Below are positions 17,734-26,525 of a DNA stretch of 64,000 nt, piece by piece. The notes beneath the pieces were generated by a model that was given only the letters and a program-made list of their open reading frames with translations, had not been told where the DNA came from and searched no databases. The DNA is taken from assembly GCA_942492025.1 (NCBI GenBank), contig CALODJ010000006.1, positions 434,001-498,000 of the forward strand. The letters are read 5' to 3'. Origin of the DNA: JABDQW01 sp942492025. GTDB taxonomy: Bacteria > Pseudomonadota > Gammaproteobacteria > SZUA-229. Position numbers and translations under genes: made by a program. Position 1 is the stretch's first letter, and every line of letters starts with the position of its first letter.

Positions 17734-19170
17734 ATGCGCAAGGCAGCAATACAGGCCGCGTTGCTGTGCGCCGTGGGTTCTCCGTTACTGGCGATGGCGT
17801 CCGACTCCTCCTTCGAGCAGCTGATCGCTGACCTCGAGAGCCTGCGGGCCAAACACGAAGTCGCCGGATTCGCAGTCACGGTGGTATCTGGCGGACAAGG
17901 CCGACGAACCGGAACGGGCGGCGTGGCCGACCGCGACAGCGGAAAACGGGTTACGGCTGACACCCTGTTTCGCGTCGGCTCCATCACAAAAACCTTCAAT
18001 GCTTTGGCAGTGATGCTACTCGTCGAAGAGGGGCGTCTCGATCCCCAGACCCCAGTGCGCAAGATCATCACCGACGCACCGCTGGATAATCCCTGGGCTG
18101 AGACGCATCCTGTGCGGGTTGCGCATCTGCTCGAACACAGCTCTGGGCTGCTCGACATTACACGCGAAGAGTTTGATCACAACGAGCCTTTCCCGACGCT
18201 GGAGGCCGCGCTCGCCTGGCGTCCACAGGCGCGCGTGGTGCAGTGGCCGCCGGGACTGCACCACGTCTACTCCAATGCCAACGCCGGACTGGCTGGTCTG
18301 GTGATCGAGCGCGTGAGCGGACAGAACTATGCCTGTTTCATCACCGAGCGTCTGCTGCAGCCCATGGCGATGCACACAGCGAGTCTTGTGGATGATACGA
18401 CCACGCGCGAGCGACTCGCCACCGGCTACGATAGCGACGGCAAAACGCCGATCCCGTACTGGCACATGATCTTTCCGCCGCTCGGTGCGATCAATGCGAC
18501 GCCGCGAGAGATGGGCGCGTTGCTGGAGCTGTTTCTGCGTCGCGGCAGAGTGGGTAACGAACGTCTGCTCAATACCGACTCTATAGCACGCATGGAGCAA
18601 CCCACCACGACGCTGGGATCACGCCACGGCCTGACGTATGGCTACGGGCCGGGGCTGGATCAGTCTGTACACAAGGGCTTTATCTGGTATGGCCACGGGG
18701 GTGATGGCGATGGTTATCTGTCCCGTTTCGGTTACAATCGTGCGGCTGACGCCGGGTATTTCCTGACCATCAATGCCTTCAAACACGACGCTCTGCGGGA
18801 GATGCGTGAGCGCGTGCAGAATCATCTCACCCGTAACTTGACAGCACCGCAACCAACACCTGCAAGCATTGATCCCGATACCCTGGGCGCGCTCACCGGG
18901 ACCTATGTCGCGGTCACCCGTCGTTTTCAGTGGCAGACGCCGGCCCAGCTGGATGAGGACCGGATTCAAGTCGTGCTGGAACAAGGTACGCTTTACACAC
19001 AGTCCGGGAGCGGCAGACGTCAGTTGATCCCGGTTGACCCAGGCCGCTTCCGGCGCGAGGGACAGCCCTTGGCCACCATCGCTATCATCTCGCACGATGG
19101 CGATCTCTACCTGCAAGCCGATTTCGGTAACTATAAACGCCTTGAAGCATTATTACCGGATAGCCCCTAA
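17734..19170 (+). CDS. Exported beta-lactamase-like serine hydrolase (class C / esterase EstB family)
   Basis: The frame is open from 17638 but I start at ATG 17734, where MRKAAIQAALLCAVGSPLLA forms a signal peptide cut near MASD. Catalytic motifs are those of the class C beta-lactamase fold: S83-I-T-K86, Y179-S-N181 and a GHGGDGDG element replacing KTG. A beta-rich tail of about 100 residues follows, as in many peptidase/esterase members. Likely a periplasmic D-amino-peptidase or esterase; real beta-lactamase activity is not implied. The TAA stop is part of CTAA flanking an A element. Confidence 0.85.
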   Translation: MRKAAIQAALLCAVGSPLLAMASDSSFEQLIADLESLRAKHEVAGFAVTVVSGGQGRRTGTGGVADRDSGKRVTADTLFRVGSITKTFNALAVMLLVEEGRLDPQTPVRKIITDAPLDNPWAETHPVRVAHLLEHSSGLLDITREEFDHNEPFPTLEAALAWRPQARVVQWPPGLHHVYSNANAGLAGLVIERVSGQNYACFITERLLQPMAMHTASLVDDTTTRERLATGYDSDGKTPIPYWHMIFPPLGAINATPREMGALLELFLRRGRVGNERLLNTDSIARMEQPTTTLGSRHGLTYGYGPGLDQSVHKGFIWYGHGGDGDGYLSRFGYNRAADAGYFLTINAFKHDALREMRERVQNHLTRNLTAPQPTPASIDPDTLGALTGTYVAVTRRFQWQTPAQLDEDRIQVVLEQGTLYTQSGSGRRQLIPVDPGRFRREGQPLATIAIISHDGDLYLQADFGNYKRLEALLPDSP

Positions 19171-19326
19171 CCCGCATTTCTCACCAGGCGGCGTCGAATA
19201 CTGCTAAAGCATTGGTCATTTGGAGTAAGGCTCGGATGATCAAAAGTACAGTGTGTTATTCAAGTATGCCTGTCACGGTTCAGGCTGGTCTTCGTGTGCT
19301 CCCGTGATCCTGGTGAGAATTGCGGG
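19171..19326. mobile_element. Element family A, internally deleted copy (156 bp)
   Basis: The left end CCCGCATTTCTCACCAGG and right end (one mismatch) are flanked by CTAA on both sides (19167-19170 and 19327-19330). The left CTAA contains the stop codon of the serine hydrolase. About 85 bases of the interior seen in the 14635 copy are missing. Confidence 0.85.
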
Positions 19327-19410
19327 CTAAAATCCCGGCCCTTCATGCCAAATCCAAAAGCCTGATGAATTACATGGGGCGCGCGGGCAGAGGCCTTTGC
19401 TCAGCACGAA

Positions 19411-20172
19411 CTACTGCTTCATACGATACCCTGTTTTGAACATCCACCACACAACGAGCAGGCATGCCGTCATGAATACCAGAATCATGCTCAGGCTCAA
19501 ACCTATGCTTACATCGGCGACCTCGAAAAAACTCCAGCGAAAGCCGCTGATCAGGTAGACCACGGGGTTGAACAGGCTGACGGTCTGCCAGGCGGGTGGC
19601 AGCATCTTGACCGAATAGAAACTGCCGCCGAGAAACACGAGCGGGGTGATGACCAGCAGCGGGATCAGCTGCAGTTTCTCGAAGTTGTTGGCCCATAAGC
19701 CAATGATAAAACCAAACAGGCTAAAGCTGATGCAGGTGAGAATCAGAAAACCCATCATCCAGAATGGGTGGGCAATTTCCAGTGGCACAAAAAATCCCGC
19801 TGTGCCAAGAATGATCAAACCGATGATCAATGACTTGGTTGCGGCTGCGCCGACGTAGCCGATCACGATCTCTATGAATGATATTGGTGCGGACATGACT
19901 TCATAGATGGTGCCGGTAAATTTGGGGAGGTAAATACCGAACGAGGCATTGGCCGTGCTCTGGGTCAGCAGCGCCAGCATCATCAGCCCGGGTACGATAA
20001 AGGTCCCATAGGGTACGCCATCGATTTGCTGGATGCGCGTACCGATCGCAGAACCAAACACCACGAAGTAAAGTGCGGTGGAAATCACCGGTGAAGCGAA
20101 GCTTTGCAGCAGTGTTTCCCAGGCGCGGAGCATTTCAAACTTGTAGATGACTTTGATGGCATGAACGTTCAT
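19411..20172 (-). CDS. yadH: ABC-2 type exporter permease, YadH family
   Basis: 253 codons with six predicted membrane helices and the ABC-2 family features: amphipathic amino terminus (IYKFEMLRAWETLLQSF), GTFIVPGLMML, and the conserved region TPLVFLGGSFYSVKMLPP followed by FNPVVYLISGFRW. It forms a two-gene operon with the upstream ATPase, whose stop overlaps this start by four bases (20169-20172). Together they make an inner-membrane exporter of unknown substrate, as for E. coli YadGH. Confidence 0.9.
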   Translation of the reverse strand: MNVHAIKVIYKFEMLRAWETLLQSFASPVISTALYFVVFGSAIGTRIQQIDGVPYGTFIVPGLMMLALLTQSTANASFGIYLPKFTGTIYEVMSAPISFIEIVIGYVGAAATKSLIIGLIILGTAGFFVPLEIAHPFWMMGFLILTCISFSLFGFIIGLWANNFEKLQLIPLLVITPLVFLGGSFYSVKMLPPAWQTVSLFNPVVYLISGFRWSFFEVADVSIGLSLSMILVFMTACLLVVWWMFKTGYRMKQ

Positions 20173-21095
20173 GATGTTTCTCTAACCAGACTGACAAATA
20201 TATCTTCCAGCGTGCTCTGTGAGGTATTGACGTCGTTTAACACAAGACCTGCGTCACTGATGGCGTCCAGCAAGCCGGCAATACCGGTACGCGGATTGTG
20301 CGGATCATAGGTATAGGTCAACTGGTTGCCGTCGGACGACAGCTCCAGGTCCCAGTCCGACAGCACTTCGGGCACAGTGACCACCGACTGTTTGAGCTCT
20401 ATTTTTAGCTGTTTTTTGCCCAGCTTGTGCATGATAGTGTGCTTGGCATCCAAGAGCAGCAGTTCGCCCTTGTTGATGACGCCGACGCGATCGGCAATTT
20501 CCTCGGCCTCTTCGATATAATGCGTGGTGAGGATAATGGTGACACCGGACTCGCGCAGGTGCCGTATCAGCGACCACATCTCCTTGCGCAATTCGACGTC
20601 AACACCGGCAGTGGGCTCATCCAGGAACAACACAGCAGGCTCGTGCGCCAATGCCTTGGCGATGAGGACGCGCCGCTTCATTCCACCAGACAAGGTCATG
20701 ATCTCGCTGTTCCGTTTATCCCACAACGACAGGTTTCTGAGTAACTGTTCGAGGTAGCCGGGGTCGGGTTTCTTCCCGAACAGGCCACGGCTGAATCTGA
20801 GCGTGTTCATCACCTTGTCGAAAGCGCTCAGGGTGAGTTCCTGGGGTACCAGGCCGATCATGCTACGCGTCGTGCGGAAGTCAGAGATAATGTCATGGCC
20901 ATCCACAGTGACCGAACCGGTGGTTGCATTAACGATGCCGCAGATAATCGAGATCAACGTGGTTTTGCCGGCACCGTTGGGGCCAAGCAGTGCGAGGATC
21001 TCACCCCGCTTGATATCCAGGTTCAGATTTTTGAGTGCCTGATGACCACTGGCGTAGGTTTTGGAAACATTCGATACTGAAACGATGTTTTGCAT
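20169..21095 (-). CDS. yadG: ABC exporter ATP-binding protein, YadG family
   Basis: 308 codons. Walker A GPNGAGKT at residues 38-45, Q-loop VPQELTL, signature LSGGMKRR, Walker B AVLFLDEPT and switch His in LTTHYIEEAEE are all intact. The C-terminal 75 residues are the usual extension in this ATPase group. First gene of the yadGH pair; coupled by a 4-base overlap to the permease. Confidence 0.92.
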   Translation of the reverse strand: MQNIVSVSNVSKTYASGHQALKNLNLDIKRGEILALLGPNGAGKTTLISIICGIVNATTGSVTVDGHDIISDFRTTRSMIGLVPQELTLSAFDKVMNTLRFSRGLFGKKPDPGYLEQLLRNLSLWDKRNSEIMTLSGGMKRRVLIAKALAHEPAVLFLDEPTAGVDVELRKEMWSLIRHLRESGVTIILTTHYIEEAEEIADRVGVINKGELLLLDAKHTIMHKLGKKQLKIELKQSVVTVPEVLSDWDLELSSDGNQLTYTYDPHNPRTGIAGLLDAISDAGLVLNDVNTSQSTLEDIFVSLVRETS

Positions 21096-21505
21096 GGCTT
21101 TGACTGGATATTACTGTTTAATGTTATCGACGCGTCCCTGTCAAACCGTGTTGCCGGCTGGTTCGTTATCGGCGTTCGCTCGAATCTTTCCATCACCAGC
21201 CCGATTGATGTGTCCTCGCACGGTTAGAGATCATGGTTGCCGAGCAATACGCTCCTGAGCAACATGTCCAGGATCAAGCCTATCATGGCTTGATAATACT
21301 GGCTCGCCAATTAAATCATCAGTGAATGCGCAATGCATCCATCGTATATTTTAATGATCACCGGGCTGACTGCCCTGAATGCCACCCGGCCCGGGTTAAA
21401 GTCGCCGCATTCCCGCGAATGTGTATATCATCATGATCAAGGTGAGAAATGCGGGCGAAAGGTTTGGGCCGATCAATGAAAGAAATTATGATGGGGCAAA
21501 TAATC
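21096..21505. other. Intergenic region with a solo A-type end
   Basis: About 410 bases without a convincing gene. A solo right end of element A (GGTGAGAAATGCGGG, 21441-21455) is present; a degenerate left end may lie near 21405. The promoter of yadGH is expected at its left. Confidence 0.45.
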
Positions 21506-21656
21506 AACGGAAGTCCTGAATGATTCCATCCTGGAACTATCAGAGCACGAAAAATAAAAATGCGATTTTTCATAATTTTCAATGACATACGTGATTGAGC
21601 ATGGCAGCACATCCATGTGCTGCACGGAAGCTCGGAATAAATCAGAGTTTCCTTAA
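21506..21656. repeat. Element family E (MITE-like, about 150 bp), diverged copy
   Basis: Shares end-to-end similarity with 46772-46929: outer arms like GGAAGTCCTGAATGATTC and ATCAGAGTTTCCTTAA, the common core TATCAGAGCA, then AAAATGCGATTTT and a GCAGCACATCCATGTGCTGC stem. The ends are imperfect inverted repeats. The AT-rich 21657-21908 stretch after it should hold the slt promoter. Confidence 0.6.
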
Positions 21657-21908
21657 TTTTTCTTTATATTCTAAATTATGGTATTTTTGTCGTGGATACG
21701 CATCGTAGCCGGTATACATTTAAATTGCGTCGAATTCTGGCAATTTTCAAGGCCAGAAAACATCAAATTCGATTGATTTGCGCCAATTATATTGTAGTAT
21801 TTAATAAGTCATTTGATTACGCTGCCGTGTGGTTTTGAAACCGATATCGACTGGCTGAAATCAATCGCCCGTTTGTCGCTTATTCCCAAAAGAGGCCAAT
21901 AATAACTC

Positions 21909-24008
21909 ATGATAAAAAGACGTCCTCTACTGCTCTTAGTGTCTGTGTGCCTGCTTCAGTCGCCTGCTGTTTACAGCAATAAAAGTCCGGCAGTTGATGA
22001 TGCAGCGCCAATTCAATTATCGATGTTGAAGGAGACACAGACCGAATCGCATCCGGAGAAAGCCTTAAATAAAGACGATATTGATGTTCAGACGGACGAC
22101 CGCAGCAGCCAGACTGCAAGCGACGTGCCTGCTGAAGAATATGCAACCGAAGAAGAGCTGGAACGCCTGAGGCAGATTTTTTTACAGGCGGAAAAGGCTG
22201 TCAAAAAGAAGCAGAGCAGTAAATATTCCCGGCTTGCTGATCAACTGAATGGATACCCGCTGTATCCATATCTGCAATATCAATGGCTAAGAAAACATCT
22301 GCATCAGGAGCAACAGGTAAAAGACTTTCTGGAACAGCATGCGTCTTCACGTTATGCCAGCATGCTGAAACGCCAGTGGCTACGTCGTCTGGCAACGAAA
22401 AAACAGTGGCAAACGTATTTAGAATACTACAGCGATACCACGAGCTCGAGCCTGAACTGTTATTATCATCAGGCGCAATTCGAGACGGGCGATAAACAGG
22501 CCGCACTTGACGGTGCGAAAAAACTCTGGGCCGTCGGTTATTCTCAACCCAAAGACTGCGATCCGCTGTTCGCATTGTTGAAAAAGTCCAGTCTGTTCAA
22601 CCAGGACCTGTTCTGGCAGCGTTTTGATGCAGCACTGCAAAACAATAAAACCAGCCTTGCAAAATACGTGAAGACACTCATGACTGCGGGTGATCAGAAA
22701 ACAGCAGAGTTATGGTTGAAGCTTCACCGCAATCCAGAACAGCATATACCCGAGCTGCTAAGCCGCTCAGAAACCGAGCAGACACCTCTAATGTTCGCTC
22801 ACGCCATTCACCGGCTGGCCAGCAGCGACATGTATCGGGCCATTGAATTATGGGACAGTAACAAACAGCGTCTTGATATCAACAAGAATCGTGCAGACAA
22901 ACTGGAAAAACGTCTGGCCCTGAAACTGGCCTTCAAAAATGAGTCAGATGCGTTTGAGCGACTGGGGCAACTCAAGGATTCTGACTATAGCAGCAAGGCA
23001 TTGCGTATCAGAGTTGCCTTGTACGAGCAGGACTGGCCGCGTGTGATTACCGCGATTGAAGACCTGAGTGCTGAAGATCAAAAACGGGAGAAATGGCAGT
23101 ACTGGATGGCGCGTGCCTGTGAGGAAACGGGCAAACCCATACAGGCTGAAGAGCTGTTGAGTGAGCTTTCGTCTAAGCGTGACTTTTATGGGTATCTCGC
23201 GGCCGAGAGGTTAAACCGCCAGTATCAGCTATCAGATAATCCAATAGAAGTTACTCCAGAGGCGATTGCGGATGTAAAAAACCACAGGGAATTCCGCGTT
23301 GCATACGAGTTTTTGGCACTGGAAAGAGATGGAAGCGCCAAGTTGCAATGGTGGCATGCACTAAAGCAGTTAGATAGAAGTCAGATTCCTGCCGCAGCGA
23401 AACTGGCCAAACAATGGCAATGGGACGAAATTGCGATTTTCACCATTGCCAAAGTGGAATACTGGGATGACATAGAACTGCGTTTTCCACTCAGCTATTC
23501 CGATAAAATTCATCAGCATGCGATGCAACAGGATCTTAATCCAGCCATACTGTTTGGTTTGATTCGCCGCGAAAGCGCGTTCAATAAAGATGCGCATTCA
23601 CCGGTCGGTGCCCGGGGACTGATGCAAATCATGCCGCAAACAGCGCGTCAAATCGCCAAAGATCTCAATGAGCGCTGGTCAGGTAAGAGCAGCCTGTATA
23701 ATCCTGTGAAAAATTTAAAATACGGTTCGTACTATTATCAAAAGCTGCTGAATCAGTTCAATGGACATTATGCATTAGCGCTCGCAGCCTATAACGCGGG
23801 ACCCCATAGAGTGAAAAAATGGCTGCCTGATGAATCAATCCCGGCTGACATCTGGATCGAAACTATCCCATTTCGGGAAACCCGCCATTACGTGACATCT
23901 GTACTGGTATACGCAATGATTTATCAGCAACTCATGCAATCCAATGAACTAACGATGAGTGATTTGACGCGTGAAGTATCACCATTGACTGATGTTGCAT
24001 TGTATTAG
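21909..24008 (+). CDS. slt: Soluble lytic murein transglycosylase (Slt70 type)
   Basis: 699 codons, slightly longer than E. coli Slt70. A signal peptide (LLLLVSVCLLQSPAVYS) is followed by an acidic linker, a long alpha-superhelical U-domain and a C-terminal catalytic domain with the family motif RRESAFNKDAHSPVGARGLM (catalytic Glu near residue 555), then IMPQTA, AAYNAGP and ETIPFRETRHYV. It cleaves the N-acetylmuramic acid-N-acetylglucosamine bond to give 1,6-anhydro-muropeptides in the periplasm. It stands as a single gene. Confidence 0.94.
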   Translation: MIKRRPLLLLVSVCLLQSPAVYSNKSPAVDDAAPIQLSMLKETQTESHPEKALNKDDIDVQTDDRSSQTASDVPAEEYATEEELERLRQIFLQAEKAVKKKQSSKYSRLADQLNGYPLYPYLQYQWLRKHLHQEQQVKDFLEQHASSRYASMLKRQWLRRLATKKQWQTYLEYYSDTTSSSLNCYYHQAQFETGDKQAALDGAKKLWAVGYSQPKDCDPLFALLKKSSLFNQDLFWQRFDAALQNNKTSLAKYVKTLMTAGDQKTAELWLKLHRNPEQHIPELLSRSETEQTPLMFAHAIHRLASSDMYRAIELWDSNKQRLDINKNRADKLEKRLALKLAFKNESDAFERLGQLKDSDYSSKALRIRVALYEQDWPRVITAIEDLSAEDQKREKWQYWMARACEETGKPIQAEELLSELSSKRDFYGYLAAERLNRQYQLSDNPIEVTPEAIADVKNHREFRVAYEFLALERDGSAKLQWWHALKQLDRSQIPAAAKLAKQWQWDEIAIFTIAKVEYWDDIELRFPLSYSDKIHQHAMQQDLNPAILFGLIRRESAFNKDAHSPVGARGLMQIMPQTARQIAKDLNERWSGKSSLYNPVKNLKYGSYYYQKLLNQFNGHYALALAAYNAGPHRVKKWLPDESIPADIWIETIPFRETRHYVTSVLVYAMIYQQLMQSNELTMSDLTREVSPLTDVALY

Positions 24009-24318
24009 GGATTATGTGCCAAGTGAAAGTGACTGGCCAACTAATTACGATATTTTTTAGATAACCGATATCAAATAAAAATCTATGGGTTTAAGGCCTG
24101 TCGCACTGTCTCTTGCCCGGTTGCGCCTACGATTCGTATTTTGTCCCTGGCAAGCGCTGAAACCGACCTGGAAAGGATTAGAATACAGAAGATAAGTATG
24201 AATATGCGCAATAATGCGTCTTTTTCATCGCGGGACTGTACGCACTGCGGCGGAAGGATTCAGATTTTGCCGATGATGGTATTCCCGTTGTTCAGGATTC
24301 GGGATAGTGCGGGGGGAA
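24009..24318. other. Intergenic region, no convincing gene
   Basis: A short frame starting at 24198 encodes a CTHCGG motif, but it overlaps the end of the convergent Anbu gene and has no family resemblance. I see no repeat or terminator of note. Confidence 0.4.
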
Positions 24319-25107
24319 TTATGTTGGCTCGTGATTGGAGTTATGATCACTAACCGTGTGCAAGTTGGCCGAGACGCGTTCCTCCCAATGAAATCTGGGT
24401 AGTTGAGCGAATGCCTGTTTCAATGCCTCATTCCAGATCTGCTTGATTTCATGCAAATAGCTGTCATCCTCCTCCAGTTTGATATAGTGATCGGTTCGAA
24501 AGGAGTCTCTCTCATACACCAGCACCTCAATGGGAGGTCCCACGGTTGCATTCGATTTAATGGTCGAGTCCATCGAGACGATGGCACAGCGCGCTGCATC
24601 CTCGAGCGAGGTTTCGCGCGTTAGAATGCGATCCAGTATGGGTCTGCCATATTTACTTTCACCGATCTGAAGGTACGGGGTCTGGTCGGATTCACTGATG
24701 AAATTGCCCGCGGAGTACATCTGGTAAATAGCCGGCGCTGTACCACTGATCTGGCCGCCAAATATAAGCGTCACCGTTGCGTCAATGCCAGACGAAGCCG
24801 TGTTGGCCTTGGCCTGGGCCACTTCTTCACGGCAGACCCGGCCGATATATTGAGCGGCCTCCACCATTTTCTCACAGGTGCTCAGACTCTCGCTGTCCGG
24901 TTCTTCGAGGTCCTGCCCGATGCGACTTAAAATCGACTGGGTGGTTGCCAGATTACCTGCAGCAAGGATAATAAAAACCCGATCGTTGCCTGGATTGAAA
25001 AAATGCATTTTACTGTGACTGGATAGCATGTCGGGCCCGGCATTGGTACGAGAGTCAGAACAGAAGACAAGGCCGTTTGCGGTAGAAATTGCCACACAGT
25101 AGGTCAT
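24319..25107 (-). CDS. Anbu / bacterial proteasome-homologue peptidase
   Basis: 262 codons. The amino terminus MTYCVAISTANGLVFCSDSR followed by TNAG is diagnostic of Anbu (ancestral beta subunit), a relative of proteasome beta subunits and HslV; Thr2, exposed after Met removal, is the expected nucleophile. TVTLIFGGQI and YLQIGESKYGRPIL are further family blocks. Family members assemble into open helical or ring-like oligomers in the cytoplasm. The neighbouring ATP-grasp and alpha-E genes on the same strand are its usual partners; the normally linked transglutaminase-like gene is absent. A separate promoter is likely because 490 bases separate it from alpha-E. Confidence 0.92.
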   Translation of the reverse strand: MTYCVAISTANGLVFCSDSRTNAGPDMLSSHSKMHFFNPGNDRVFIILAAGNLATTQSILSRIGQDLEEPDSESLSTCEKMVEAAQYIGRVCREEVAQAKANTASSGIDATVTLIFGGQISGTAPAIYQMYSAGNFISESDQTPYLQIGESKYGRPILDRILTRETSLEDAARCAIVSMDSTIKSNATVGPPIEVLVYERDSFRTDHYIKLEEDDSYLHEIKQIWNEALKQAFAQLPRFHWEERVSANLHTVSDHNSNHEPT

Positions 25108-25309
25108 TTCAGATCCAGTCAGTCATAGCTTGGGCAGGCCAGTTTAATCGATTTCGAGCTGCCAGCATATGATACGCGCCATTGCGCACAATTGTATGTG
25201 ATAGCTAACTCATTGATAAGTCTTGTTTTAGCATAGATAGTGGGATTTTACCATCGATCAACTGATACAGACCTCTCTGGTTCTTGTGAAGTGATGAAAT
25301 AGCTGAGGC

Positions 25310-25381
25310 AGGGTGCGCCGTGCGCACCGCAATCAGCACATCAAAGCTGATTGCGGCAAAATGGTGCGCACGGCGCACCCT
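25310..25381. repeat. Palindromic repeat family B, in the gap between Anbu and alpha-E genes
   Basis: AGGGTGCGCCGTGCGCACC (25310-25328) is exactly complementary to 25363-25381. Same family as 39490-39555, 49234-49305 and 61591-61657. The rest of the 25108-25596 gap shows no gene and no remnant of a transglutaminase that I could recognise. Confidence 0.8.
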
Positions 25382-25596
25382 ACGTGTATGCGCTTTGTGT
25401 GTTACGCAAACAACATTGATGACGGTTCTGTGGAGTCACGGCGCAGACGACAGCGTCTGTGAGGCCTTCTCACCATGATAATCATCAAAATGTGCGCCAG
25501 GTGACTGCATTTTTCCTGTGACACAAATGTATTGATAAAGCGGCATTAACCGCGATTTGCATTGTGGTTGTCTGTTAATGCGCAACAGTATGGTGT

Positions 25597-26523
25597 TCAG
25601 GCCTGCTTGAAATAGGTCTTGCTTATAACCGTATCAAGCTCAGCCAGGCCCATTTGCAGCTCATCGATGAAGCTGTGTAACTCGCCTTGTTTCAGAATCG
25701 CCTGATCAGCTCTGAGGACCTTTTTACCCAGTTCATTCAGTGTGCTGATGGCGTCTTCATTGCGTTTGAGATGTTTCAGACAACGTTTGACTTCGAGCAG
25801 CGCATGGAAGAATGAGCGTGGGAACAGTTTCTCTTTGAGCAGGAATTTGAGCACAAACGGCCTGCTGACACGCTCCTGGATGGTGCGTCGATACATTTGG
25901 TATCCGGTTAGAGACTTGAGCACACTCATCCACTGGATGCTTTCAAACGGTGTCATTGCTTCATGTTCCGGTAGCAAGTCTGCTGAGCGTACATCGATGA
26001 TGCGTGTGGTCATGTCGGCTCGCTCCAGGTTGCGGCCCATTTTCAAAAAGTCATAGCCCATGTCATGCAGCATGGTACCAGCCAGCAGGCCGGTAATGGT
26101 TTGTGTGCTGAGAATGATTTTCTGTAAATAATCGAAACGCCCTTTTCTGTAGTAACCGCTTTGTGCAGTTGAGCGTGCCGTGTGATACAGGTCATTGAGA
26201 CACTCCCAGGCTTCACGGGGAATTATGTCACGTATGGTGCGCGCATTCTCTCGCGCCAGGCGCAACGAGTTGATTATCGAATTGCGGTTGTCGGCAGCCG
26301 ATATCAGATACTTCAGTACGTTGCGCTCCTCATAGTCTTCAAATTTTTCGAGGTAATCTTCTTCAATACCCAGGATTTCGACAATTGGCTGCCAGCCCAG
26401 CTGGCCGGTTTTGGGTAGATCCAGTAACAGATTGGTATTGACCATGATCAAACGCGCAGTATTTTCCGCCCGTTCGATATACCGTGCCATCCAGTAGGTA
26501 TTTTCAGCAACACGTGACAACAT
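25597..26523 (-). CDS. Alpha-E domain protein (DUF403)
   Basis: 308 codons, all alpha-helical, beginning MLSRVAENTYWMARYIERAE, the signature of the alpha-E family. Members are encoded next to circularly permuted ATP-grasp amidoligases and are thought to assist them in making or modifying a peptide. It follows the ATP-grasp gene with a 2-base gap, so the two form an operon. Biochemical role not established in the family. Confidence 0.93.
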   Translation of the reverse strand: MLSRVAENTYWMARYIERAENTARLIMVNTNLLLDLPKTGQLGWQPIVEILGIEEDYLEKFEDYEERNVLKYLISAADNRNSIINSLRLARENARTIRDIIPREAWECLNDLYHTARSTAQSGYYRKGRFDYLQKIILSTQTITGLLAGTMLHDMGYDFLKMGRNLERADMTTRIIDVRSADLLPEHEAMTPFESIQWMSVLKSLTGYQMYRRTIQERVSRPFVLKFLLKEKLFPRSFFHALLEVKRCLKHLKRNEDAISTLNELGKKVLRADQAILKQGELHSFIDELQMGLAELDTVISKTYFKQA

Positions 26524-26525
26524 AA

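Noticed and set aside
17734..19170. Serine hydrolase as a true beta-lactamase resistance gene
   Set aside because: The motifs are those of the wide class C/esterase/D-peptidase group with GHGGDGDG instead of KTG; resistance cannot be inferred.
24198..24353. Short frame with a CTHCGG motif after slt
   Set aside because: It overlaps the end of the convergent Anbu gene and shows a single Cys pair only; probably chance.
25310..25381. B palindromes considered as CRISPR repeats or Rho-independent terminators
   Set aside because: Copies are dispersed, not arrayed with spacers; no T-run follows and they sit in varied orientations, also inside A elements.
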